Below, one piece after another: positions 55,044 through 63,280 of a DNA stretch of 64,000 nucleotides. Made by a program: the position numbers and the translations under genes. This DNA comes from Bin5 sp965200615. GTDB lineage: Bacteria > Chloroflexota > Anaerolineae > Caldilineales > Caldilineaceae. Location: contig OZ241377.1 in the NCBI GenBank assembly GCA_965200615.1, positions 2,294,001 through 2,358,000 on the forward strand. Direction: 5' to 3'. Numbering within the stretch: position 1 is the stretch's first letter; each line of letters begins with the position of its first letter. A model generated the notes under the pieces. It was not told where the DNA came from. It worked only from the letters and a program-made list of their open reading frames with translations, and did no database searches.

Positions 55044-55117
55044 TGTCATTCGCTCCAGGTGGTATGCGGCCAGAGGCAGGTTTGTTGCATTCCGGGCGTT
55101 GGGTAGGGGAATGACGG

Positions 55118-56032
55118 TCAGTCGAGACTCATGCGGGGATCGAAGGCGTCGCGCAGGCCGTCGCCCACGAAGTTGATCGCCAGCACGGTGAGCAGGATCG
55201 CCATACCGGGCGGCAGCCAGATCCACCAGTGGCGTTCGAGGATGAAAATGGATTGGGCGCCGTTGAGCATATTTCCCCAGGAGGGCGTCGGCGGCAGCAC
55301 GCCCAGTCCCAAGAAGGATAGACCGGCTTCGCTCAGGATGGCGGAGGCGACGCCAAAAGTTGCTGCCACCAGCAAAGGCGCTAGCACGTGTGGCAGGATG
55401 TGCTTGAACATGATGCTGCGGTCCAGCACGCCCAGGCAGCGCGCCGCCATCACGAAGTCCCACTCACGCACCGACAGGATCTGGCCGCGCACCAGGCGCG
55501 CAGAGCTTGGCCATCCAAAAAGGCCGATTACCGCCATGACGTTAAAGATGTTAGGTCCCAAAATGGAAATCACGGTCATGATCATAATCAGAACGGGGAA
55601 GAGCATCACGATGTCGGTTATACGCATGATGATCATATCGACCGACCCGCCATAGAAGCCCGCCAGCGTCCCCAGGACCACAGCGATCAGGATCGAGATG
55701 GAGACAGCTACGAGACCTACGGAGAGGGAGACGCGTCCGCCGTAGACGACACGAGACCAGACATCGCGCCCGGCTATGTCGCCCCCGAGAATGTGTTCGG
55801 CGCTAGGCGCGGCGCGGGACAGGCCTGAGTGAATGTCGGTCGGAGGGTGTTGCGTCACCCAGGGAGCGGCCAGCGCGAGCAAGACGACTATGACCAGAAA
55901 GACCAGGCTTGCCATCGCCATTCTGTGACGGCGAAAGCGGAGCCAGAAGCGGGCGCGGAGCCTGGCCTTGGAGGAACTCCGCGGCACATCAAAGATTTCC
56001 TCGGACGCAATCGCCGCTTGTTTCTCCGTCAT
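55118..56032 (-). CDS. ABC importer permease, DppC type
   Basis: Permease of 304 aa (ATG 56032; the open frame starts at a TTG 9 nt earlier). Cytosolic N-terminus, one helix, HILGGDIAGRDVWSR segment and transport domain with MAARCLGVLDRSIMFKHILP and ending GDGLRDAFDPR. It begins 6 bp after the end of the DppB-type gene at 56038. No ATPase gene is in this operon. Confidence 0.93.
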   Translation of the reverse strand: MTEKQAAIASEEIFDVPRSSSKARLRARFWLRFRRHRMAMASLVFLVIVVLLALAAPWVTQHPPTDIHSGLSRAAPSAEHILGGDIAGRDVWSRVVYGGRVSLSVGLVAVSISILIAVVLGTLAGFYGGSVDMIIMRITDIVMLFPVLIMIMTVISILGPNIFNVMAVIGLFGWPSSARLVRGQILSVREWDFVMAARCLGVLDRSIMFKHILPHVLAPLLVAATFGVASAILSEAGLSFLGLGVLPPTPSWGNMLNGAQSIFILERHWWIWLPPGMAILLTVLAINFVGDGLRDAFDPRMSLD

Positions 56033-56037
56033 CGATC

Positions 56038-57006
56038 TCAACCTTCTTCATAGCGAATGCGCGGGTCGGCCACAGTGTAGAGCAGGTCCGCCAGCAGGTT
56101 GGTCAACAGGACCAGGATCGCAGCTATCAGGACGCCGCCCATCATCAGGGGATAATCTCGATTGTTGACGGCCTGGACCAATGTCCAGCCGACACCAGGA
56201 TAGTTGAACACAGTTTCGATAAGCACTGCCCCGCCAAATATGCTCGGAAGGCGCAGTCCGAGAATGGTTATGATAGGCAGCAGAGCGTTGCGCAGTCCAT
56301 GCCGCAGGATTACGACGCGCTCGACCAGGCCCTTTGCCCGCGCCGTTGTCATGTAATCCAGGCTGAGAACCTCCAGCAGGCTCGACCTTGTATAGCGTAA
56401 CAGGCTGCCGGTCGTCTCAAAGGCCAGGGCAAAGCCGGGTAGGATGATATGCGCTAAGCGGTCCCCAAGAGAGGGGTCCGCGCCCGGTGTGGTGACGCCG
56501 CCGGTCGGCAGGATGTCCATTTCGATTGCCACCGCATAGATCAGAAGCAAGGCGAAGAAAAAACCGGGCACGGCCACACCCGCAAAGGCGAAAGTGGTCA
56601 GTACGCTGTCGAGCAATGAATATGGCTTCAGTGCGGAGATGATGCCCAAAATGATCCCCGCAATGGTAGACACCAGGAGAGCGAAGATCATCACCGGCAT
56701 ACTGTTGCCCAGAGCGCGCAACATCACCTCGAACACAGGCGTGTTGTACCAGATCGAGTAACCCAGATTGCCCCGAATCGCCTGACCGAGCCAGAGCAGA
56801 TAGCGGACCGGAATCGGCTTATTCAGGCCCAGCGCCTCGCGCGCTTCCTGCAGGTCTTCTGCCGTCATATTGCTCAGTTCAAAGGGGTCGATCATGGCGG
56901 AAACCGGGTCCCCCGGGGACAATGCGAATATCGTGTAGTTGATAATAGTCGCGCCGAGCAGGAGCGGGAAGACAAGGAGAATACGGCGCAGAACGTAAGT
57001 TGACAT
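56038..57006 (-). CDS. ABC importer permease, DppB type
   Basis: Permease of 322 aa: N-terminal MSTYVLRRILLVFPLLLGAT, EAA loop TARAKGLVERVVILRHGLRN, ending DPRIRYEEG. Works with the DppC-type gene that follows and the Tat-exported binding protein at 57146. A strong hairpin lies in the gap before it. Confidence 0.94.
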   Translation of the reverse strand: MSTYVLRRILLVFPLLLGATIINYTIFALSPGDPVSAMIDPFELSNMTAEDLQEAREALGLNKPIPVRYLLWLGQAIRGNLGYSIWYNTPVFEVMLRALGNSMPVMIFALLVSTIAGIILGIISALKPYSLLDSVLTTFAFAGVAVPGFFFALLLIYAVAIEMDILPTGGVTTPGADPSLGDRLAHIILPGFALAFETTGSLLRYTRSSLLEVLSLDYMTTARAKGLVERVVILRHGLRNALLPIITILGLRLPSIFGGAVLIETVFNYPGVGWTLVQAVNNRDYPLMMGGVLIAAILVLLTNLLADLLYTVADPRIRYEEG

Positions 57007-57024
57007 GTCGATGGTGTCAAGTTC

Positions 57025-57057
57025 GGACCTCCGGGGCCGTTACGACCCCGGAGGTCC
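57025..57057 (-). repeat. Hairpin between binding-protein and permease genes
   Basis: Perfect 12-bp stem GGACCTCCGGGG (57025-57036) / CCCCGGAGGTCC (57046-57057) with a 9-nt loop. No T-run on the minus-strand side, so an mRNA-stability element or partial terminator is likely. Confidence 0.7.
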
Positions 57058-57145
57058 AGCGATTGTTGGAACCCTATTGGTCAGAGATCAGCGGCCATCC
57101 ACATTCGGGACCGCGTAACTGACCATCGACCACGATCCACTGCCT

Positions 57146-58849
57146 CTAGGCAGACATATGGACGTTGACCCAGTCGATCCAGTCGGTGCGCGGACCGTAG
57201 ACCGGTACGACGCCGCCGCTCTGTACGCGTTTGCTTACCACGTGAATGCCCGGAACCTGGGCGATTACGCAGTGGCGCTGGAGGTCGGCGGCATACTCTT
57301 GCAGCCGCAGCGCGCCTGCGCGCAGCTCATCCGGATCGTCAATCAGGATCAGTTCATCGACCATCGCCACGCCCTGTTCATCGACGTCTCCCCAGCGCGG
57401 GTCGGTGAAGTTGTGGATGAAGCCGCCGGGTGTCAGGCCCCAACCGTAACCGCTGAAGAGCGTATCGAAGTCGTGCGGAGGATTGTTGAGAATGTTGGTG
57501 TACTCTGCGGCCATGACGTGGAACTCGGTCTTGACGCCGACTGCATCCCACATCTCCCGCAACATGGCATAGAGAGGCTCGTAGGTCGGCGAGAGCGACG
57601 ACATCCCCAGGCGGAACGTGTAGTCGAAATCCCAACCCCCTTCCTCCAGGAGCTGGCGGGCCTTTTCCGGATTATACTCGTACCATTTGGCCGAATCGGG
57701 GCTGATGCCGTAGTCGCCGTACCACAGCGGCGCCTTGGCGCCTTCGACCGTGCCGTAGAAGAAGTCCTGGGCGATCTGGTCGCGGTTCAGCGCAAGACTC
57801 AGACCCTGGCGGACGCGTTTGTCGTTGAGGACATAACGCAGGTTGTGGTACCAGGCAAACGCGCTGGGGCCATGGTTGAGCACGATGTCGACGTGATCCA
57901 TCGCTTGGAAACGTTCGTACTCCGACTGGGGCGTGCGGATGGCGATGTGGCACTCGCCCTTCTCCACCGCGGCGGCCATCGCCAGCTGGTCGGTGTAGGG
58001 GACAAAGGCCAGCTTGTCCAGCTGCGGTTTTCCGCCCCAATAGTCGTCGAACGGTTCATACTCGACGATCTGATCGGGGATGTAGTTGCTGACCTTGAAG
58101 GGTCCGGTGCCGATGCCCTGCTCCTTGGCGTAGGGCGTGTTTTTCAAGCCCTGCTGCCCCTGCTCGTCGATGCCCCACTGGTCCTCCGGATACTGGCTCA
58201 GGAGGTGTTTGGGCATGATGGGGAAATTGAGAAGCTTTTCCAGGAACGCGGCGCGATAGGGGTTGGTCATGTGGAAGACGATAGTATGGTCGTCAGGCGC
58301 CGAAATCCCTGTCACCTCGTCAGCCTCACCTTCGGAGAACTCGGTCATGCCCTGGATGATGCCCTTAAAGTGACGCACGCCGTTCCACTGGTTCACGTTC
58401 GGATGGCCGACAAGGCGCCCGATCGTAAACTCTACGTCGGCTGACGTGAACGGCTCGCCGTCGTGCCACTTGACCCCTTGGCGCAGATTGAAGGTCGCGT
58501 CACTGCCGTCGAACTCCCAGCTTTCGGCCAGTTCGGGCAGCCATGTGGTATAGTCGGCGCTGATGTTGACCAGGCAGTTGTGCGTCAAACCGACCAGGTA
58601 GTATCTTCTGTTGCCGGCGTTGTGTTCCATCGCCAGCAGGTCCTGGTAGCTGGTCTTCTGCGGATAGCCGAAGACAAGGGTGCCGCCCAGGCGGTCCGAT
58701 GCCATGGCGGCATCGTCGTCTGCGGCGGGCGCTTCTCCTGCAGGCGCAGCCGCCGGCGCGCAGGCCGCCAGCAGGCCGCCGGCTGCGGCGATGACCGACC
58801 CCTTGAGGAAGTTGCGGCGAGAGAAATCGCGGGATTCAGAGTGTTGCAT
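57146..58849 (-). CDS. Family-5 binding lipoprotein with Tat signal
   Basis: Substrate-binding protein (SBP_bac_5) of 567 aa. ATG 58849 is used, with GGAGGAAA upstream. Twin arginine (SRRNFLK, Arg11-Arg12) and lipobox LAAC (Cys30) indicate Tat export with lipidation. The family segment FNLRQGVKWHDGEPFTSADV is present. Two of the five binding proteins of this window use Tat, the others Sec. Placed among sialidase-like and GH-like genes, it probably binds a glycan fragment rather than a peptide. Confidence 0.93.
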   Translation of the reverse strand: MQHSESRDFSRRNFLKGSVIAAAGGLLAACAPAAAPAGEAPAADDDAAMASDRLGGTLVFGYPQKTSYQDLLAMEHNAGNRRYYLVGLTHNCLVNISADYTTWLPELAESWEFDGSDATFNLRQGVKWHDGEPFTSADVEFTIGRLVGHPNVNQWNGVRHFKGIIQGMTEFSEGEADEVTGISAPDDHTIVFHMTNPYRAAFLEKLLNFPIMPKHLLSQYPEDQWGIDEQGQQGLKNTPYAKEQGIGTGPFKVSNYIPDQIVEYEPFDDYWGGKPQLDKLAFVPYTDQLAMAAAVEKGECHIAIRTPQSEYERFQAMDHVDIVLNHGPSAFAWYHNLRYVLNDKRVRQGLSLALNRDQIAQDFFYGTVEGAKAPLWYGDYGISPDSAKWYEYNPEKARQLLEEGGWDFDYTFRLGMSSLSPTYEPLYAMLREMWDAVGVKTEFHVMAAEYTNILNNPPHDFDTLFSGYGWGLTPGGFIHNFTDPRWGDVDEQGVAMVDELILIDDPDELRAGALRLQEYAADLQRHCVIAQVPGIHVVSKRVQSGGVVPVYGPRTDWIDWVNVHMSA

Positions 58850-58866
58850 GTTTTTCCTCCTGAGTT

Positions 58867-59052
58867 CTACTTTAACTTGAGCGAAAGCCGTGGTAGTCCC
58901 AGTAAGTCCTTCCAATCACAAGAGTCAGGTGAATCAGCTTCCATCGTGTGCATTGGCTCCTCCTGAAGCGGGTCAGCCTCCTCAGCATCGTTGCTATCGG
59001 AGGGCGGCCGACGGCAATCAACTGCACTGGCCATGGGACCCATGGTTGTCAT
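58867..59052 (-). CDS. Possible small acidic ORF
   Basis: A 61-codon frame (ATG 59052) in the 208-bp gap between the sialidase-like gene and the binding protein. The peptide is acidic (SDSNDAEEADPLQEEP) with no domain. No clear ribosome site. It may be chance; listed because it fills the gap. Confidence 0.2.
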   Translation of the reverse strand: MTTMGPMASAVDCRRPPSDSNDAEEADPLQEEPMHTMEADSPDSCDWKDLLGLPRLSLKLK

Positions 59053-59057
59053 GGCCG

Positions 59058-60299
59058 TTAAAAGTCCAGCTCCAGCAAGTAGATGCGTTCCCGTTCATCC
59101 GGCGTCATGCTGTCCGGCGCCAGATTGGAGACGGCATAGCGCGCAAGAATGCGGCTGCGCACCTCCGCGTCGGTCGGAACCGGCATCCATCCATAGGGCA
59201 TGCGGTCGTAAACTATCAGTAGCCGGCCAGGCTCAACCTCCAGCATCGAAGTGTAGGACGTAGTCTGGTCCGGCAGGTCGAAATTGTGGTGGACGGTGTA
59301 GTACTGCTCGCGGGTGACCGGCTCCAGCCCGTACTTGCCGGGGCTGATCTGATGAGCCTCGCCCATCTCGGCATTGTGGTGGGCCATGAGGTCGAACGGC
59401 TCCCAGTGCTCGCCGCGCGGGTCGGTCGAGAACCAGATGAAGAGGCCTGGACGGCCGCATGAAATCACCAGCGCGCCGTTGCTCAGCCGCTTGACATCGG
59501 GCAGCACACCCCATGCCGGCAGGCGGTCGATCGGGGACCAGGTCTTGCCTTCATCGCTGGAGTAGGCGCGCGCCAGAAGCTGATCCCGGCCGCCGCCCAT
59601 GCGGCCAACGCACATCAGGTCGCCGTCCTCCAAGCGCACCAGTGAGGCCTCACAGAAGCCCTCCCAGGAGTCGGCGCCGTCTTCGGCGTTGGCCACGGTG
59701 GAGAGGTAGTGCCAGGTGCGGCCCTCATCCTCGGAGGTCATGACCACGGTGGAGTAACGGTCGTCCCCGGCAAAGGTCATGTAGGCGGTGGATAGATGAC
59801 GCCCCGGCTCCAGTTCGATGATGTCGAGAAAGGGGGATAGCTCAGCCCAGCGCGTGGGGCTTTGCACGGTGCGGGCCTTCACGTCACGCGGCAGTCCTTC
59901 GATGCGTGAGCCCCACAAATCGACCGAATACTGCTGGCCTCCCTTTCCGATGCGCCCGTAGTTGCCCACGAAGGTGCGCCACTGGCCGAGAGGATCCGGC
60001 TTATAGGGCTGGTTGGGACCGGCCAGAGAACCGTCGGGCAGGCTGATGTTCAAGCGGCCGCTGAGGCCGGAAACATCGGCATGTTGCGACCACGTTGCGC
60101 CTTCGTCTTTGGAGAGCGAAATTCCGTTTACGTTCGTCAGGTTTTCGGCCGAATCGGGGTTCTTGCTGTAGGAGACGATCAACTCGCCGGTGGGGAACCG
60201 GCGTATGCTGGGATACCAGCAGAATCCGAGGCCTTCGGCTACAATGCGCGGCGTCCCTGCGGTGAATCGCAGTCCTCCCAGCTCTACTTCCTGTGCCAT
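59058..60299 (-). CDS. Sialidase/BNR-repeat-like protein
   Basis: Propeller of 413 aa with Asp boxes SKDEGATW (63-70), SEDEGRTW and SSDEGKTW. AAAGGAGG precedes ATG 60299. No signal peptide, so cytoplasmic. The family cleaves terminal sialic acids or related sugars; true catalytic residues were not assigned. It is second in the minus-strand operon, 72 bp after another sialidase-like gene, and leads into an importer. Confidence 0.87.
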   Translation of the reverse strand: MAQEVELGGLRFTAGTPRIVAEGLGFCWYPSIRRFPTGELIVSYSKNPDSAENLTNVNGISLSKDEGATWSQHADVSGLSGRLNISLPDGSLAGPNQPYKPDPLGQWRTFVGNYGRIGKGGQQYSVDLWGSRIEGLPRDVKARTVQSPTRWAELSPFLDIIELEPGRHLSTAYMTFAGDDRYSTVVMTSEDEGRTWHYLSTVANAEDGADSWEGFCEASLVRLEDGDLMCVGRMGGGRDQLLARAYSSDEGKTWSPIDRLPAWGVLPDVKRLSNGALVISCGRPGLFIWFSTDPRGEHWEPFDLMAHHNAEMGEAHQISPGKYGLEPVTREQYYTVHHNFDLPDQTTSYTSMLEVEPGRLLIVYDRMPYGWMPVPTDAEVRSRILARYAVSNLAPDSMTPDERERIYLLELDF

Positions 60300-60371
60300 G
60301 TCGGAATCCTCCTTTGGATCTGTTGGTAAGCCAATCGCCAGCTAAGCGGCGGGCAGTTTACCTCTTGCTTG

Positions 60372-61661
60372 TTACAACTCCCCCCTTACGTGCCCTTCAA
60401 TGCGAGATAGGGTCGGATTCTCGCTCGTGGCGTCCTCGCCACCGTAGAACCAGGACAAGGGAAGAACCTTAAGATGGTGACCGCGGCGCCGGTGGCCCGC
60501 CATGTCGAACGGGAAATGGTTGTACTGGACCAGGACCCGGTCTTCTGCGATGTGCACTGCCGGGTAGGACCACATGCCATATCCCTCCGGCAACGGTTTC
60601 ACGGAGTCAACGTCGCATTCTACGCCACCCCCCGGCGCGCCGTAGGCCCCCTCGGGACGGACCGTGTAGAGAGGGCCGGGTTCGACATGGGTCTCCTCGT
60701 GCAGCGATTCCAGGTTTTGAAAGTGTTCCCAGATTTTGCCCTGATTGCGGCTGATTGCGGTCGACAGCCGTGTGCGGATCAGGCCCTGCTTGATTTCCTG
60801 CTCGCTCTGCTGCGTCCAGACGACGAGCAGGTGCCCGGTGTCGGGGAACTGGCGGATCTGGGCCGGGGCCTGCGTGCCGGCCAGCTGCGTCGGTTCGGGG
60901 CGAGTCCAGGTGTCGCCATCGTCTTCCGACCAGGCCTGGTACATGCGTCCCAGTCGCGTGCGCAGGATCATGAGCAGCTTGCCGGGCGCGTACTCCACGA
61001 GGGTGGGCTCGTTTGTCAGCTCCCAGCGCCCGCCATACTCCATGATGATGAGCAGCTCGCCGTCGCTGTTCTTCTGCCAGGTCTCGCCTTCGTCGTCGCT
61101 GTAGATGACATAGCTGGCGGTGAAGTGGGGATCGTAGAAGTGCGCGCTTGTCGAGACGAAGACGCCGTCGACGTATCCGCCCGGGAACGGCGCCCCCTCC
61201 TGGTGGAATCCGCCCTGGCCGATGCCGAAATAGACCGGCAGGAGGATGCGGCCGGACTGGGTGCGGATCATGGTGTCGTTGAGAGCGTGCGCGGCCAGCA
61301 TCCAGTGGTTCATCAGGGTGAGGGCGGACCATGTCCTGCCTTCATCCTCCGAGCGCCTGAAGACCATTTGCGACTCGTACAGGCGGGTTGTGCCTGGTCG
61401 GGTGCGCTTTGTCGCCATGCCGATGGCGCCGCCGGAGAGATTTACCATTGAACAGTTCGTGAGCGTCAGGGGATCGCCATTCTCGTCCATCCCGTGGTAG
61501 GGCTCGCTCCAGGTTACGCCGCCGTCGGCGCTGACGGAGAAGTGTGTTCCGTTGCTGAAAAGAACGCGGCCGCCCTCAAGGCCCACAAAAGCGTTGCCTG
61601 GGAACTTGCCGTCGTGAAAGGCCAGCAGCTCTTCGGGCCTTGTCATCGGTACGTTGCTCAT
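60372..61661 (-). CDS. Sialidase/BNR-repeat-like protein
   Basis: Propeller of 429 aa with at least four Asp-box-like motifs: SADGGVTW, SEDEGRTW, SDDEGETW and SEDDGDTW. No signal peptide. GGGCGG lies near ATG 61661. It starts the operon 61661-52081 (two sialidase-like proteins, binding protein, two permeases, GH-like protein, third sialidase-like protein). I could not identify its promoter. Confidence 0.87.
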   Translation of the reverse strand: MSNVPMTRPEELLAFHDGKFPGNAFVGLEGGRVLFSNGTHFSVSADGGVTWSEPYHGMDENGDPLTLTNCSMVNLSGGAIGMATKRTRPGTTRLYESQMVFRRSEDEGRTWSALTLMNHWMLAAHALNDTMIRTQSGRILLPVYFGIGQGGFHQEGAPFPGGYVDGVFVSTSAHFYDPHFTASYVIYSDDEGETWQKNSDGELLIIMEYGGRWELTNEPTLVEYAPGKLLMILRTRLGRMYQAWSEDDGDTWTRPEPTQLAGTQAPAQIRQFPDTGHLLVVWTQQSEQEIKQGLIRTRLSTAISRNQGKIWEHFQNLESLHEETHVEPGPLYTVRPEGAYGAPGGGVECDVDSVKPLPEGYGMWSYPAVHIAEDRVLVQYNHFPFDMAGHRRRGHHLKVLPLSWFYGGEDATSENPTLSRIEGHVRGEL

Positions 61662-62219
61662 GTCTGCCGCCCTTCATTGCTCGTGGATACTTTGATCGCC
61701 TCTGACGCCTACCTGCTCAGCCTGCGAACGCCAGCCCGCCTTCTGCACTCCATCGCCCCCACTGCCTTCAGATACGGCGCGCAGAATCGGTATGTCGGAT
61801 TGCCGATGCTCTCGTGCTGGCGGCGACCGGAGTGGCAGGGCTCTGGTTTATTCCTGCGGCGCAGTAAGAATATGGGGCGAGCTTAGGAGTCAGCAAGTGG
61901 TCGTTTCCAAGAATGCTGCTCGGCGGTTCGTCGTGCAACTCACCCCGATCATGCATGGCACCCTGTCACCAACACTGCCTGCTTCTGCAGGGGCTTTATA
62001 GCATATCTCTGATTCGAGGTCAAAGGGCGAAAATCCAGCCCCTGCTATGGGAAGCGTGCCCAGTGCGTCGCGGTTGACGAGGGTCGGCTGGCCTCCTATA
62101 CTTGGGGTCCACCTGCTCAATCCATGGATGTGCGTCGAGCGGGTGATGATGGGTCTGGACCAGGCAGCGATAGGAAGCAAGGCTTTTTCACTCTTTTTAC
62201 CACCCAGGAAATGTGAGCT
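61662..62219. other. Divergent intergenic region
   Basis: About 560 bp with no supported gene; short frames here have no ribosome sites or family likeness. The right half carries the promoter at 62074-62102. Confidence 0.5.
62074..62102 (+). promoter_or_regulatory. Sigma70-type promoter of the dehydrogenase genes
   Basis: TTGACG (62074-62079), 17-nt spacer, TATACT (62097-62102): 10 of 12 consensus positions. The leader would be about 110 nt. Confidence 0.65.
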
Positions 62220-63185
62220 ATGAAAGTGCTCTACCTGCGCGCGCCAACTGGACTCGACGGCGCTTACCCCGAATTTGTCAAGGCGATCGAAGGACGCTAT
62301 CCCTTCGAAGTCTACGACCCCGACAAGCCAATGGCTGAACAATTTGAGAATGTAGAAGTTGTCATTGACCCGGGGGGCGCCGTGGGCACGCGTGCCTTGA
62401 TCGACGCTGGACTGGCCGCGGACGTAAAGCTGTGGCATGTCACCACCAACGGGACCGACCATGTCGACGTGGCTTACTTTCTGGACAAAGGGTTGCCGCT
62501 GGCAAATTCGCCCGGTCGGTTGAGCGCGGCGCCGCTGGCCGAACACGTAATCATGCTGCTCCTCTGCTTTGCCAAAAACCTCTATCACAACCGGGCCGAC
62601 GGCTGGCAGCGGGCGATCGGGGAAGAACTGGCCGGCAAGAAGCTGGGGCTGATCGGATTTGGCGCCAGCGCACGCGAGGTGGCGCGGCGGGCGTGGCCGC
62701 TGGGCATGCGCATCATGGCGATCGACGTGGTTGCGTTCCCGCAGGCTGAGTTGGAGGAATTCCACGTCGAGTTTCTGGGCGGGCCGGAGCAGTTGGACCA
62801 TGTTTTGGTCCAGGCCGATTATCTGTCGCTGCACGTCCATCTCAACGCGACGACCCGTCACATGATCGACCGGCGCGCCCTGGGGCTGATGAAGCCGTCC
62901 GCGGTTCTGCTCAACATTGCCCGCGGCGGACTGGTCGATGAGGCGGCCCTGGTCGAGGCGCTTCAGCAGGGCGGGATCAGGGGCGCCGGGCTGGATGTGT
63001 TTGAGGAGGAGCCGCTGCCGGCCGACCACCCGCTGCTGCAGTTGGACAATGTCATCCTCACGCCGCATTCATCGGGTTACACGCCGGATACGCCCCGTAG
63101 GCGTATGGAGGCCGCGGTTGAAAATGTGGAACGCATCGCCAACGGGCTGCCGCCGGGCGATTTGGTTACGGCGTTGGTGCGGTGA
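62220..63185 (+). CDS. D-2-hydroxyacid dehydrogenase family protein
   Basis: NAD-dependent dehydrogenase of 321 aa. The cofactor motif reads GFGASA (third Gly replaced by Ala). Catalytic Arg (NIARGGLVDE), Glu (DVFEEEPLP) and His (LTPHSSG) are present. The family reduces 2-keto acids or oxidises phosphoglycerate, glycerate and similar compounds. It is followed 95 bp later by a second family member reading the same way, suggesting a two-step or redundant conversion of a hydroxy acid. Confidence 0.9.
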   Translation: MKVLYLRAPTGLDGAYPEFVKAIEGRYPFEVYDPDKPMAEQFENVEVVIDPGGAVGTRALIDAGLAADVKLWHVTTNGTDHVDVAYFLDKGLPLANSPGRLSAAPLAEHVIMLLLCFAKNLYHNRADGWQRAIGEELAGKKLGLIGFGASAREVARRAWPLGMRIMAIDVVAFPQAELEEFHVEFLGGPEQLDHVLVQADYLSLHVHLNATTRHMIDRRALGLMKPSAVLLNIARGGLVDEAALVEALQQGGIRGAGLDVFEEEPLPADHPLLQLDNVILTPHSSGYTPDTPRRRMEAAVENVERIANGLPPGDLVTALVR

Positions 63186-63280
63186 CTCTGGAGAACGGTA
63201 AGAGCTAGAGAAGTGCCCTGTTTCGTCTGCAGCCTTGAATGGCAAGGCATAACCAGGGTTCACATTTCAAAGGGGGGAAG

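Noticed and set aside
61680..62001. Short frames in the divergent gap
   Set aside because: Composition and lack of ribosome sites or motifs give no support for genes.
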